The notes under the pieces were generated by a model that saw only the letters and a program-made list of their open reading frames with translations, had not been told where the DNA came from and ran no database searches. The position numbers and the translations under genes are program-made. Below are positions 10,468-19,391 of a DNA stretch of 64,000 bases, in pieces. The stretch's first letter is position 1. Each line of letters begins with the position of its first letter. Origin of the DNA: Candidatus Zhuqueibacterota bacterium (GTDB lineage: Bacteria > Zhuqueibacterota > Zhuqueibacteria > Residuimicrobiales > Residuimicrobiaceae); contig CAUJEL010000153.1 in NCBI GenBank assembly GCA_963169875.1, positions 1 to 64,000 of the forward strand, written 5' to 3'.

Positions 10468-11421
10468 ATGAGATATAATCAGCTTGGTGAAAGAGGGCCG
10501 ATGGTTTCTACCATCGGTTTCGGCGCCTGGGCCATTGGGGGCGTGAACTGGGGAGCGACCGATGATGCGGTGTCGCTCAAGGCTATCCATGCGGCGCTCG
10601 ATGCCGGGGTGACATTGTTGGATACCGCAGATGTTTACGGCTACGGCCATTCAGAAGAACTCATCGCGCGCGTCTTGCGCGAACGCGGCAAAGGGGAGGT
10701 GGTTGTTGCCACCAAGGCGGGCAATGACTTTTACTACAGCACGTCGCAGGATGACAAGGGGTACGGCCCGATCCGGCAGAATATGGACAAGGATTATATC
10801 ATTGCCGCGGCCGAAAAAAGCCTGCAACGATTGGGCGTGGAAGCGCTCGATATTTTGCAACTGCACAGTCCGGATGTGGAAAAATTGCAGCGCGATGATC
10901 CCTGGGAGGCCCTCTATCAATTAAAAAAAGCGGGCAAGATTTTGCATGCGGGCTGGAGCGTGCAATCTTTCAAAGAGACAGCGCAGGCCTTTTTATTGGA
11001 TCTGCATCATGATCTGCTCGATTGCATACAGGTGCGTTACAATCTGCTCGAGCGCGAAGTCGAGGAAGAACTTTTTCCCAAAGCGCAGAAATACGGGATT
11101 GGTGTGATCGTGCGCATCCCGTTGCTGTTTGGATTTCTCACCGGAAAATTCAACCGGGAGAGCCGCTTTTCAGAAGATGATCATCGCCGCATGAACCTCT
11201 CCCCGGAAAAAATAGAAACCTATTTGCAAAAGCTGGACAAAGCCGCCCCCCTCTATGATCGCTATCCCGATCAATCGCAAGGACAGATCGCCCTGCGCTT
11301 TTGTCTGTCTCATCCGGCTTGTCATACCGCCATCCCCGGTGCCAAGACGCCGGAACAGGTGCAGGAGAACTGCCGCGCATCTGATTCTGGACCGATTCCC
11401 TTGAGCCAACTGCCCCCCTGA
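10468..11421 (+). CDS. Aldo/keto reductase
   Basis: 317 residues. NAD(P)H-dependent oxidoreductase with TIM-barrel fold that reduces aldehydes or ketones; substrate unknown. The catalytic tetrad is complete: Asp52 and Tyr57 in LLDTADVYG, Lys83 in ATKAG, His133 in LQLHSP. The C-terminal AIPGAKTPEQVQEN is the cofactor-binding motif. The start at 10468 is chosen because AGGGAGA lies 9 bases before it and a good promoter overlaps the alternative upstream start. Monocistronic, convergent with the DUF948/YtxH pair. Confidence 0.9.
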   Translation: MRYNQLGERGPMVSTIGFGAWAIGGVNWGATDDAVSLKAIHAALDAGVTLLDTADVYGYGHSEELIARVLRERGKGEVVVATKAGNDFYYSTSQDDKGYGPIRQNMDKDYIIAAAEKSLQRLGVEALDILQLHSPDVEKLQRDDPWEALYQLKKAGKILHAGWSVQSFKETAQAFLLDLHHDLLDCIQVRYNLLEREVEEELFPKAQKYGIGVIVRIPLLFGFLTGKFNRESRFSEDDHRRMNLSPEKIETYLQKLDKAAPLYDRYPDQSQGQIALRFCLSHPACHTAIPGAKTPEQVQENCRASDSGPIPLSQLPP

Positions 11422-11423
11422 AA

Positions 11424-11455
11424 TAAAAAAAGCCTGCAGCTCGATGCTGCAGGCT
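11424..11455 (-). terminator. Terminator of the DUF948/YtxH operon
   Basis: Perfect 10-bp stem AGCCTGCAGC / GCTGCAGGCT with a TCGAT loop; read on the minus strand it is followed by a run of seven T. On the plus strand no T-run follows, so it serves mainly the minus-strand operon. Confidence 0.8.
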
Positions 11456-11479
11456 CTGTCGTAACAGGTGCTCCATGAA

Positions 11480-11869
11480 CTAATCGTTTTTGCGCGTCAG
11501 ACGATTGTAAACTACTTCGAACCCACGCACCATGGCGTTTCCCATCTGCGACAATTTGACAAACGGGAGCGCCATCTTGTCCAGGAGATTTTCTTCAAAG
11601 TGACGCACGCTTCTTGACATCGCCCGCACATTATCCACACTCTCCTCGATCATCAACGTCTGCCGCTGTACCGATTCCATGATGGTGGCGGTTTTTTGCG
11701 TGATGAGGGTGATATCGTGGCTGATGGGTGCTATATGCGGCCGTATTGTTTCTGTCAAGCGCTCCACGGACTTGGCGACACGGATGATGTAAAACAGCGT
11801 CACGATGAGAGCCAGGCACGTCAGAACCATGACTGCGGCGATGACGACCACACTGTATGTTAATAGCAT
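11480..11869 (-). CDS. DUF948 family membrane protein
   Basis: 129 residues. One N-terminal membrane helix (residues 5-28, VVVIAAVMVLTCLALIVTLFYII), then a long amphipathic helical region with repeating hydrophobic/Ser/Thr positions (IRPHIAPISHDITLITQKTATIMESV), the usual shape of DUF948 proteins. It sits 28 bp behind the YtxH gene on the same strand, a pairing common across bacteria and usually linked to envelope or general stress functions. The molecular role of DUF948 is not established. Confidence 0.75.
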   Translation of the reverse strand: MLLTYSVVVIAAVMVLTCLALIVTLFYIIRVAKSVERLTETIRPHIAPISHDITLITQKTATIMESVQRQTLMIEESVDNVRAMSRSVRHFEENLLDKMALPFVKLSQMGNAMVRGFEVVYNRLTRKND

Positions 11870-11897
11870 GACAGGGGTTCTCCTTCCGCGTTAATGG

Positions 11898-12338
11898 TTA
11901 TTTCTTTGCAAGTTCCTGGCGCGCAGCATCGAGTCCGGCGGCGACGGTCTTTTCTACTTTATCTTTTTTTTTAGAAACTTCTGCTTTCGCGTCCGCGTAA
12001 TACCCTTTGGCCGACTCGCTCAGTTCATCCACCTTGTGTTCGGCGCTGGTGAGAATTTCTTCTGCCTTTTGCCGGGCGCTCGCCAGTTGTTCAGCGGCTT
12101 CTTCGCGCAACGCTTGTGCTTTCTCCACGGCTTCTGTGATCAGGGCTGAGGCGCGGTGACGGGCATCATGATAGAGACGCTTGGAGCCTTCCACGGCTTC
12201 TTCGCCCTTGCGGCGAATATCGCCCCGCAGCTCTTTGCCGGATTTGGGTGCAAACATCAGCGCAGCCAAAGCGCCGAGCGTGCCGCCGATCAGCAAGCCC
12301 TTGAAAAAACTATCACGATCAAATCCGCTGTCTGACAT
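11898..12338 (-). CDS. YtxH domain-containing protein
   Basis: 146 residues. Glycine-rich membrane helix FFKGLLIGGTLGALAALMFAPKSG with the invariant APKSGKELR turn near residue 33, followed by a strongly charged Ala/Glu/Lys helix of about 105 residues (likely coiled coil). This is the classical YtxH architecture, associated with stress response in Bacillus and relatives. The start ATG has AGGAGGATACC upstream. It is the first gene of a two-gene operon with the DUF948 protein. Confidence 0.85.
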   Translation of the reverse strand: MSDSGFDRDSFFKGLLIGGTLGALAALMFAPKSGKELRGDIRRKGEEAVEGSKRLYHDARHRASALITEAVEKAQALREEAAEQLASARQKAEEILTSAEHKVDELSESAKGYYADAKAEVSKKKDKVEKTVAAGLDAARQELAKK

Positions 12339-12689
12339 GGTATCCTCCTTTTTAAAATTTTATGATTGAGCATGCTACATTGACGTTTTATTCGTATCTT
12401 TTTATACATTGTAAAATACGAAATGTTCCGGTGTGGTTTCGCTTTTTGTATGGATGCTCACACTATACACTTAGAATTAGTGAATTATTGGCAAAAAGTC
12501 AAGATGATTTTCATATTGCTTTTCTCCTGCGATGCTGATATATTTTTACTTGCTCGAATAATGGAAGAAAATTGTAACACCGATTCGGTGTCTGCCGGTT
12601 GGTTGAGCGACCTCCGAGACGCCACAACGCCATAATTTTCCCGTCAACACCGAATTGGGCTATGAATCAATCAAGAAGGAAAAGCCGTT

Positions 12690-14855
12690 TTGGACGAACA
12701 ACAAATGTACACGCTCATCGCGGAAGAGCTCAATCTGCGCTGGCATCAGGTCAAGAGCACCGTGGAGCTGCTGGACGCGGAAAACACCGTTCCCTTCATC
12801 GCCCGTTACCGCAAAGAGGCGACCGGCAGTCTGGATGAAGATCAGATTCGCGCCATCCAGGAGCGCAGCAAATATTTGCGCAATCTCGAAGAACGCAAAC
12901 AGGCGATTCTCAAGAGCATCGATGAACAGGGCAAATTGACCCCCGAACTGGCGGCAAAGATTCAGGCGGCGACCAGGCTGCAGGAAGTGGAAGACCTCTA
13001 TCTGCCCTACAAGCCCAAACGCCGTACGCGCGCGACCATCGCGAAGGAGAAAGGTCTGGAGCCCCTGGCGCAACTGATCCTGGCTCAGGAGATCACCGAG
13101 GGGGATCCCCTGGCGTATGCTGCCGCTTATGTGGATGCGGACAAGGGCGTCGCATCGCCCGAAGAGGCCCTGGCAGGCGCGCGGGATATCTGCGCCGAAG
13201 TGGTCTCCGACGATGCCGAGGTGCGCCGTATCATCCGCGAACTGACGCAAGCCAAAGGCTTTCTCAATTCCGAGGCCAAAGATGCGGAGAACTGCAAGGA
13301 TTTTGAAATCTACAAACAGTTCTCCGAGCCGCTCAAAACCGTGCCGCCGCATCGCATTCTCGCCATCAACCGCGGCGAACGCGAGAATTTCCTCCGCGCC
13401 CGGGTTGAAGCGCCGGAGGCGGATATGATCCTCGAGATCGAAAGACTCCATATCGTGAACAGCCGTTCAATTTTCACCGAAGAATTTCGTGCCGCCATCG
13501 CGGATGCCTATCGGCGCTTGATCGCGCCGGCCATCGAACGGGAAATCCGCAATCTGCTCACCGAGCGGGCCGACGAGCACGCCATCCGCGTCTTTGCGCA
13601 GAATCTGCGCGCCCTGCTGATGCAGCCGCCCCTGCGCGGCAAATGCATTCTCGGCATCGATCCGGGATTCCGCACCGGCTGCAAAATCGCCGCCATCGAT
13701 GCGACGGGCAAATATCTGGAAGGCAGCACCATCTATCCCCACGAGCCGCAGAAACGCTGGAACGAGGCCAGTGAAATCATCCGGGAATACATCGATGATT
13801 ACCAGATCGACATCATTGCCATTGGTAATGGCACCGCCAGCCGTGAGACGGAAAAGCTGGTGGCCGAGGTGATCGCCGACTGCAGCAAAACTGTCCATTA
13901 TACCATTGTCAATGAAGCGGGCGCTTCGGTCTATTCCGCTTCGCCGGTGGCAAAAAAAGAATTTCCCGATCTCGAGGCCTCTTTGCGCGGCAATATCTCC
14001 ATCGCCCGCCGCCTCCTCGATCCGCTGTCGGAACTGGTCAAGATCGATCCCAAATCCATCGGCGTCGGCTTGTACCAGCACGATGTGGATCAGATCAAAC
14101 TGGCCGAATCGCTGGATCAGGTGGTCGAATCCGCGGTGAACCAGGTCGGCGTGGACCTGAACACGGCCTCGGCCTCGCTGCTCAAATATGTTTCCGGCGT
14201 CAACGGCCGCGTGGCCGAAAGCATCGTCAAATTCCGCGAGGAGCAGGGCCGCTTCACCTCCCGGGAGGAGTTGAAAAAGGTCAGGGGACTGGGCGATAAT
14301 GCCTTTGTGCAGGCCGCCGGGTTTTTGCGCCTCCCGGAGAGCGATGTGTTTTTCGATACGACCGCGGTACACCCCGAATCGTATGATGCGGCCAACCGCC
14401 TGCTGCAGGAGTTGAATCTCGACGTGGAGACGGTGCGCAAAAATGGCAAACTGGTGAGCCTGCAGCTCAAGCAGAGCCGGCGCTCGCTGGGGGAACTGGC
14501 CAGCGTGTGCGGTTGCGGCCAGGAGACGTTGCTGGACATCATCGCCAGCCTGGAGAAACCCAATCGCGATCCCCGCGACGAGATGCCCAAACCGGTGCTG
14601 CGCAACGATGTGCTCAGCATCGACGATCTCTACGAAGGCATGATTCTCAAAGGCACGGTGCGCAACGTGGTCGATTTCGGCGCTTTCGTCGACATCGGCG
14701 TCAAGGAGGACGGCCTGGTGCATCTCAGCCGCATGGCGAAGAAATTCGTCAAACATCCGCTCGATGTGGTGAAGGTAGGGGATATTGTCGAGGTCAAGGT
14801 GCTGACCATTGACAAGGATCGCCACCGCATCGGCTTGAGCATGGTGCTCGATTGA
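12690..14855 (+). CDS. tex: Tex-family RNA-binding transcription accessory protein
   Basis: 721 residues, normal family length. Order: N-terminal helical region (PFIARYRKEATGSLDE at about 31-46, the Tex signature), YqgF/RNase H-like domain from about 325 (ILGIDPGFRTGCK), helix-hairpin-helix motifs (NQVGVDLNTAS, LKKVRGLGDNAF), and a C-terminal S1 RNA-binding domain (GMILKGTVRNVVDFGAFVDIGV, HLSRMAKKFVKHP). Tex binds nucleic acids and influences transcription and RNA decay. TTG at 12690 is taken as start because AAGAAGGA lies 10 bases before it; ATG at 12705 would be too far. The next gene begins one base after the stop, so translation is coupled. Confidence 0.95.
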   Translation: MDEQQMYTLIAEELNLRWHQVKSTVELLDAENTVPFIARYRKEATGSLDEDQIRAIQERSKYLRNLEERKQAILKSIDEQGKLTPELAAKIQAATRLQEVEDLYLPYKPKRRTRATIAKEKGLEPLAQLILAQEITEGDPLAYAAAYVDADKGVASPEEALAGARDICAEVVSDDAEVRRIIRELTQAKGFLNSEAKDAENCKDFEIYKQFSEPLKTVPPHRILAINRGERENFLRARVEAPEADMILEIERLHIVNSRSIFTEEFRAAIADAYRRLIAPAIEREIRNLLTERADEHAIRVFAQNLRALLMQPPLRGKCILGIDPGFRTGCKIAAIDATGKYLEGSTIYPHEPQKRWNEASEIIREYIDDYQIDIIAIGNGTASRETEKLVAEVIADCSKTVHYTIVNEAGASVYSASPVAKKEFPDLEASLRGNISIARRLLDPLSELVKIDPKSIGVGLYQHDVDQIKLAESLDQVVESAVNQVGVDLNTASASLLKYVSGVNGRVAESIVKFREEQGRFTSREELKKVRGLGDNAFVQAAGFLRLPESDVFFDTTAVHPESYDAANRLLQELNLDVETVRKNGKLVSLQLKQSRRSLGELASVCGCGQETLLDIIASLEKPNRDPRDEMPKPVLRNDVLSIDDLYEGMILKGTVRNVVDFGAFVDIGVKEDGLVHLSRMAKKFVKHPLDVVKVGDIVEVKVLTIDKDRHRIGLSMVLD

Positions 14856-14856
14856 G

Positions 14857-16032
14857 ATGAAGGATTATGCAGGGAAAGTGCTGCGCGTCTGCATGTTCAC
14901 ATCGGTGCATCATCCGGACGACGTGCGCGTGTTTCATCGCGAGGCGCGTACCCTGGCTGACGCGGGTCATGAGGTGACCCTGCTGGTGCATGCGGATTTT
15001 GACAAGGAGGTGCGGCAAGGCGTCGAGATCATCGGTCTGAAAAAACCTCGCAGCCGCGCGCAGCGCCTTTTCGGCGGCTGGCGTTTTTATCTGATGAGCC
15101 GCCGTCTGAACGCGGAGGTCTATCATTTCCATGACTTCGAATTGCTGCCGTGGGGCTGGCTGCTGCAGAAAACCGCCACGGCGCGGGTGATCTATGACTG
15201 TCATGAGAATCATCCCGAGACCGTACTGGAGCGGGCCTGGCTGCCGGAAAAGATCAAACCCGTATTGTCGCGTCTGGTGCGCTGGGTCGAACCGTTCCTG
15301 GCGCGGTCCCTGGATGCGGTCATCTGTGTGGTCCCGGATCAGGCGCAGCGGCTGCGGCGCGCCGGCTGTAAAACCGTGCTCATCCGCAATTTCCCGCGAC
15401 TGGAAAAATTTGCGGCGCCGGCGGTGGTCGTCAAGGAAGAGCAAATCATCTATCTCGGCGGACTCGGCGTGGCGCGTGGCGCGCGGCTGCTCGTCGATAT
15501 CATGAAAGCCCTGAAGATGAGCCATCCGCAGGTACGCCTGCTCTGCCTCGGACCGTTCAATGAACCCCGGGTGGAGGCGGAGATCAAGGAATATGCCCGG
15601 CAGCGCCAGGTCGATTCGTGCATTGATTTTATTCCGCGCCTGCCCCATGATGCGGTCGCTGCACATCTGCAGCGCAGCCGGATTGGGTTGATCCCGTGGC
15701 AGCCGGTGCCGCAGATGCTCAAGATATGTTATCCCAATAAAGTTTTTGAATACATGGCGTGCGGACTCCCCATCGTGGCGAGTGATCTGCCAGGACTGCG
15801 GCACTTGATCGAACCGGCCGGGTGCGGGCTGTTGGTCAAGCCCGACGATGTCCACGCCCATGTGCAGGCCATCAGACATCTGCTGGATCACCCCCGGCAG
15901 GCGCAGGAGATGGGAGAACGTGGAAGCGCCTATGTCAAGGCCCATTATTCGTGGCGACAGGAGTCGATACAACTGCGCGCACTTTATGACCGCATCGGCA
16001 CGGCAGAGAGGAGCGAGGATATATGCTGCTGA
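14857..16032 (+). CDS. Glycosyltransferase family 4
   Basis: 391 residues, GT-B fold. The N-terminal domain shows VCMFTSVHHPDDVRVFHREARTLADAGHEVTL, typical of retaining GT4 enzymes. The C-terminal domain has the EX7E-type segment NKVFEYMACGLPIVASDLPG around 287-306, followed by GCGLLVKPDD. It transfers a sugar from an activated donor to an envelope polysaccharide or lipid acceptor; donor and acceptor unknown. It starts one base after the tex stop and overlaps the WbqC-like gene by 10 bases, so the three are probably co-translated. The coupling with WbqC suggests a polysaccharide function. Confidence 0.88.
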   Translation: MKDYAGKVLRVCMFTSVHHPDDVRVFHREARTLADAGHEVTLLVHADFDKEVRQGVEIIGLKKPRSRAQRLFGGWRFYLMSRRLNAEVYHFHDFELLPWGWLLQKTATARVIYDCHENHPETVLERAWLPEKIKPVLSRLVRWVEPFLARSLDAVICVVPDQAQRLRRAGCKTVLIRNFPRLEKFAAPAVVVKEEQIIYLGGLGVARGARLLVDIMKALKMSHPQVRLLCLGPFNEPRVEAEIKEYARQRQVDSCIDFIPRLPHDAVAAHLQRSRIGLIPWQPVPQMLKICYPNKVFEYMACGLPIVASDLPGLRHLIEPAGCGLLVKPDDVHAHVQAIRHLLDHPRQAQEMGERGSAYVKAHYSWRQESIQLRALYDRIGTAERSEDICC

Positions 16033-16724
16033 CCATTGTTCAGCCTTCCTATTTTCCGCCCCTGGCGCACTTTGCCAAAGCCCTTTGTGCCGATGTGGTC
16101 ATTCACGCCGACACCTTTCAATTTCGCAAACACGATTTCGTGCACCGTATGGCCATTAAAACCGTATCCGGCGCCCGGTGGTTGTCGCTGCCGCTGTTGA
16201 GCAAGGGACATTTACATAAGCAAATCCGGGAGATGGAGATCGACGCCCGGCAGCCCTGGCGTGAAACGCATGTACGCAGTCTGGCGTATAACTATCATAA
16301 CGCCGCCTATTACTACTACTATGCCGATGGCCTGGAGAGGCTATTAAATAACGCGGGAAATAATCTTGGCCATCTGCTGACCACTGTAAACAGCTTCTTG
16401 ATGGAGCAGTTGGCGCCGGGCATGCATCTTGTCCTGAGCCATGACTTGCCCGCCATCGCTGAGCGCACGCAGCGGCTTGCCGCCTGGCTGAAAGCGCTCG
16501 GCTGCAATCGTTATCTGATATGGCCGCACGAGATACCTCTGGTGGATATGGACCGGCTTGCGGACAGAGGCGTGCAAATCTGCACGTTTACCTATCAGGA
16601 TCGGCCTTATCACCAGCAGTTTGGTGCTTATGTGCCGGGATTGAGTGTGCTCGATCTGCTATTGAACGAGGGCCCCGCCGCTACGGAGTGGCTTCGTGAC
16701 GGTGCTCGAATCCAGGCTTTATGA
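16023..16724 (+). CDS. WbqC-like family protein
   Basis: 233 residues. The N-terminus LLTIVQPSYFPPL is the WbqC hallmark (usually hQPxYhPwlxyF), followed by ADVVIHADTFQFRKHDFVHRM and the W-L-S-L-P-L segment. Family members occur in O-antigen and exopolysaccharide loci and are thought to modify sugars or amino-sugars; the reaction is not established. Its start lies inside the end of the glycosyltransferase gene in another frame (10-base overlap), with GAGAGGAGCG as ribosome-binding site. Confidence 0.85.
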   Translation: MLLTIVQPSYFPPLAHFAKALCADVVIHADTFQFRKHDFVHRMAIKTVSGARWLSLPLLSKGHLHKQIREMEIDARQPWRETHVRSLAYNYHNAAYYYYYADGLERLLNNAGNNLGHLLTTVNSFLMEQLAPGMHLVLSHDLPAIAERTQRLAAWLKALGCNRYLIWPHEIPLVDMDRLADRGVQICTFTYQDRPYHQQFGAYVPGLSVLDLLLNEGPAATEWLRDGARIQAL

Positions 16725-16745
16725 TTTCATAGAAAGGATGCCCGT

Positions 16746-17987
16746 ATGTCGAATGAAAAAATGCTGGAAAAACTGATTGAGAAGATTGACCGCTACGGCG
16801 AAGAGATCGTCGATTTGCAAAGAGAGCTGGTGGCTATTCCGGCGCTGGCCCCGGAAAGCGGTGGAGAAGGCGAAAAGGTAAAATCGGAGTATGTTCAGGG
16901 GTATCTTGAAAAACTGGGTGTCGATGAAATCCGCGCCTTCAACGCGCCGGATGCCCGCGTGCCGTGCGGTTACCGGCCCAATCTGCTGGTCAAGTTGTAT
17001 GGGAAAAACCGCGACAAAACCATCTGGGTGATGGCGCATCTGGATGTAGTTCCCGCCGGCGATTTAAAATTGTGGAAGGCGGATCCATTCAAATTACGGC
17101 GGGAGGGCGACTTACTCATCGGCCGCGGCGTCGAGGACAATCATCAGGGGCTGATATCCGGACTGCTGGCGATGAAAGCCTTCAGGGATGCGGGCATTGA
17201 GCCGCCCTGTAATCTCGGGCTTGCCATCGTCGCCGACGAGGAGACCGGCAGCGCATATGGCCTCGATTATCTCATGGAGCATCACCCCGAACAATTCGGC
17301 GCGCAGGACTGGTTTTTGGTTCCGGATGCCGGCGACACCGAGGGCGCGCTCATCGAGATCGCCGAAAAGAGCATTTTATGGCTCAAGGTCATGGTGGCGG
17401 GCAAGCAGTGTCATGCGTCGACGCCGGCCTTGGGCATCAACGCCCACCGGGCAGCGGCGCATCTGGCAGTCAAAATGGACAATCTGGAGCACATATTCAA
17501 CAAGAGGGATGAATTGTTCGAACCACCCATCAGCACCTTTGAACCGACCAAGCGCGAAGCCAATGTGCCCAATGTCAACACCATACCGCCCGAAGACATT
17601 TTCTATTTTGATTGCCGGGTGCTGCCGGATTATCCCCTGGAACTGGTGGAGAAAAAAATCCGCGAATTGGCCGATGAAGTTGAAAAGCAATTCGGCGTCA
17701 CCGTCACTCTGGATCACACGCAGCGGTCGGAAGCGGCGCCGCCGACCCGGGAGGATGCGGAGGTGGTCGTCGCCCTGAAAAAGGCCATTCATGATATCAA
17801 AAAGGTGAAACCGCGCTGTGTTGGCATTGGCGGCGGCACGGTGGCGGCCATCTTCCGGCGCGCGGGTCTTCCGGCGGTGGTGTGGTCCACGCTGGACGAT
17901 TCAGCGCATCAGCCCGAAGAGTTCTCGCGCATCTCTTTCACCTTGTCGGATGCCAAAGTGATGGCGCATGTGTTTTTGCAGGGATGA
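16746..17987 (+). CDS. M20 family metallo-hydrolase (ArgE/DapE-like)
   Basis: 413 residues. Dizinc hydrolase that removes acyl groups or splits dipeptides. Zinc and catalytic residues are all visible: His98 and Asp100 (MAHLDVVP), bridging Asp131 (GRGVEDNHQG), catalytic Glu165 with Glu166 (ADEETGS), Asp194 (VPDAG), and His388 near the end (DDSAHQPEE). A lid/dimerisation domain occupies about 205-320 (CHASTPALGINA). The substrate cannot be read; the length fits the DapE/ArgE/CPG2 class. It starts 21 bp after the WbqC gene. Confidence 0.9.
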   Translation: MSNEKMLEKLIEKIDRYGEEIVDLQRELVAIPALAPESGGEGEKVKSEYVQGYLEKLGVDEIRAFNAPDARVPCGYRPNLLVKLYGKNRDKTIWVMAHLDVVPAGDLKLWKADPFKLRREGDLLIGRGVEDNHQGLISGLLAMKAFRDAGIEPPCNLGLAIVADEETGSAYGLDYLMEHHPEQFGAQDWFLVPDAGDTEGALIEIAEKSILWLKVMVAGKQCHASTPALGINAHRAAAHLAVKMDNLEHIFNKRDELFEPPISTFEPTKREANVPNVNTIPPEDIFYFDCRVLPDYPLELVEKKIRELADEVEKQFGVTVTLDHTQRSEAAPPTREDAEVVVALKKAIHDIKKVKPRCVGIGGGTVAAIFRRAGLPAVVWSTLDDSAHQPEEFSRISFTLSDAKVMAHVFLQG

Positions 17988-18026
17988 TCCACGCTGCAGC
18001 ACCAGTTTTTGCATGCATAAAGCCCG

Positions 18027-18134
18027 TCCCTCGATGCGGTAAAAATAGACGCAGCAAGGCAGTATATACTATGCGCGGGCCGCGCATGCGCACGCGTTAT
18101 TCCCTCGACGCGGCAAAGATAGACGCCGCAGGGC
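18027..18134 (+). repeat. Imperfect direct repeat pair
   Basis: Two 34-bp copies at 18027-18060 and 18101-18134, each of the form TCCCTCGAYGCGGYAAARATAGACG..GC, agree at about 29 positions and are offset by 74 bp. The spacer is rich in GCGC palindromes. Origin unknown. Confidence 0.5.
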
Positions 18135-18138
18135 GGAG

Positions 18139-18176
18139 ATTGAGCCTCGACATGTATTTGTCGGGGCTCAATTTTA
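18139..18176 (+). terminator. Terminator-like hairpin
   Basis: Stem ATTGAGCCTCGACA (18139-18152) with TGTCGGGGCTCAAT (18159-18172), 14 pairs including one G-U, six-base loop, then TTTATT. Lies between the M20 gene and the convergent DedA gene. Confidence 0.65.
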
Positions 18177-18230
18177 TTCAAAACGGGAACGTCAACATTA
18201 CCCTATCAAGACAGGTATGGCACCGCGTCA

Positions 18231-18857
18231 TCAGGATTCCGCGGGTTGGCTGCGGCGTTTTTTGAGCCGGGTATAGATGAACCAGCCGGCAAAGGCAGCC
18301 AGCAAGAGTACGACAACAATGTCGACCTGGTGGGAGTATTTTTGCACCAGCGTCCAGTTCTCCCGCAGTTTGATGCCGAGAAAAAGCAGGAACGTATTCC
18401 ACAGGGTGGCGCCGATCAGCGTGGCCAGGGCAAAGGGCAGCATTTTCATCTTGCCAATGCCGGCGGGGATGGAGATGAGGTGGCGGATGACGGGGATGAA
18501 CCGGCTGATGAAAAGCGTCCAGGTGCCGCTGCGTTTGGCAAAAAAGCGTTCCGTGATTTCGAGGTCATGGCGGTCCAGGAGGAGGTATTTGCCGACTTTA
18601 AGCACCAGGGGTTTGCCGCCATAATAGCCCATGTAATAAGACAGGAGCGATCCCGCCATGGAGCCTGCGGTGGTCGCCAAAACAGATATCCACAGATTCC
18701 ATTTGCCGTCGGCGACGAGAAAACCAACAAACGGCATGACCGCCTCACTGGGGACGGGGGCAACCATGCTTTCCAAAGCCATGAGAAATGCGGCGCTCCA
18801 GTAACCGCCTGCATCCAGCAATTTGATCGCTAATTCCGAGATGTACTGCGTGATCAT
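18231..18857 (-). CDS. DedA family (VTT domain) membrane protein
   Basis: 208 residues. DedA proteins are inner-membrane flippase-like proteins linked to undecaprenyl phosphate and phospholipid transport. Family signatures: ESMVAPVPSEAVMPFVGFL (re-entrant helix), GSMAGSLLSYYMGYYGG, and FISRFIPVIRHLISIPAGIGKM with the essential FxRxxPxxR pattern. A longer frame exists, but the start at 18857 is chosen because GGAG stands 7-11 bases upstream and the preceding codons show no family similarity. The C-terminal helix is followed by basic residues. Convergent with the M20 gene. Confidence 0.9.
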   Translation of the reverse strand: MITQYISELAIKLLDAGGYWSAAFLMALESMVAPVPSEAVMPFVGFLVADGKWNLWISVLATTAGSMAGSLLSYYMGYYGGKPLVLKVGKYLLLDRHDLEITERFFAKRSGTWTLFISRFIPVIRHLISIPAGIGKMKMLPFALATLIGATLWNTFLLFLGIKLRENWTLVQKYSHQVDIVVVLLLAAFAGWFIYTRLKKRRSQPAES

Positions 18858-19391
18858 GAAGAGTCTCCGTGCTAGGGTTATGACCAAAAGATACGCATTT
18901 TCAGCCTTTTTTGCAAGGACAAGGTGGGCACATCCACGCGCTTTCCGGCAGTTCGGCAGCAGTCCTTTTACCGATGGTCGCGGCGGTTGATGGATAGAAA
19001 AGGCTAAATAGCATCGGAACACCGCCTCGGTGTCATGTAAGGAATGCGGCGATAGCCTCCCCCCGATCAGAGAGACCCTGGTGGTTTGAGTTTTATCACA
19101 AAATGAAATATTTTACTTGCGTATTACCTGCAAATAGTGGACATTATAGTATCCAACCATCAGAAATGGAAACAGCTCTCCTGACCGTCACAGCCCGGCA
19201 CCATCATCTTCTCAGGAACAGAAACATCGTTTTGGGTCATCCACACTGAACAGCTTGATACACGGCTTGTACCATCAAGTGGCCTCTTCCGGTTTATGTG
19301 AATACTGCGGGTACCGTCCTTTTTTTACGGAGCAGCGAATTGTTTTGCTCGGCCACGCGCTGTACCGTCCTATGTAACCAGGAGATGAATT
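18858..19391. other. Spacer, no supported gene
   Basis: About 530 bp. A GTACCRTC motif recurs near 19269, 19311 and 19361, without clear dyad symmetry. AGGAG near 19380 is the ribosome-binding site of the following gene. No coding frame with support. Confidence 0.4.

Noticed and set aside
13467-14825. 452-codon open frame on the minus strand
   Set aside because: Antisense to tex; composition is the mirror of a GC-rich gene and shows no domain.
14794-15972. 392-codon minus-strand frame
   Set aside because: Antisense to the glycosyltransferase, which has full family motifs on the plus strand.
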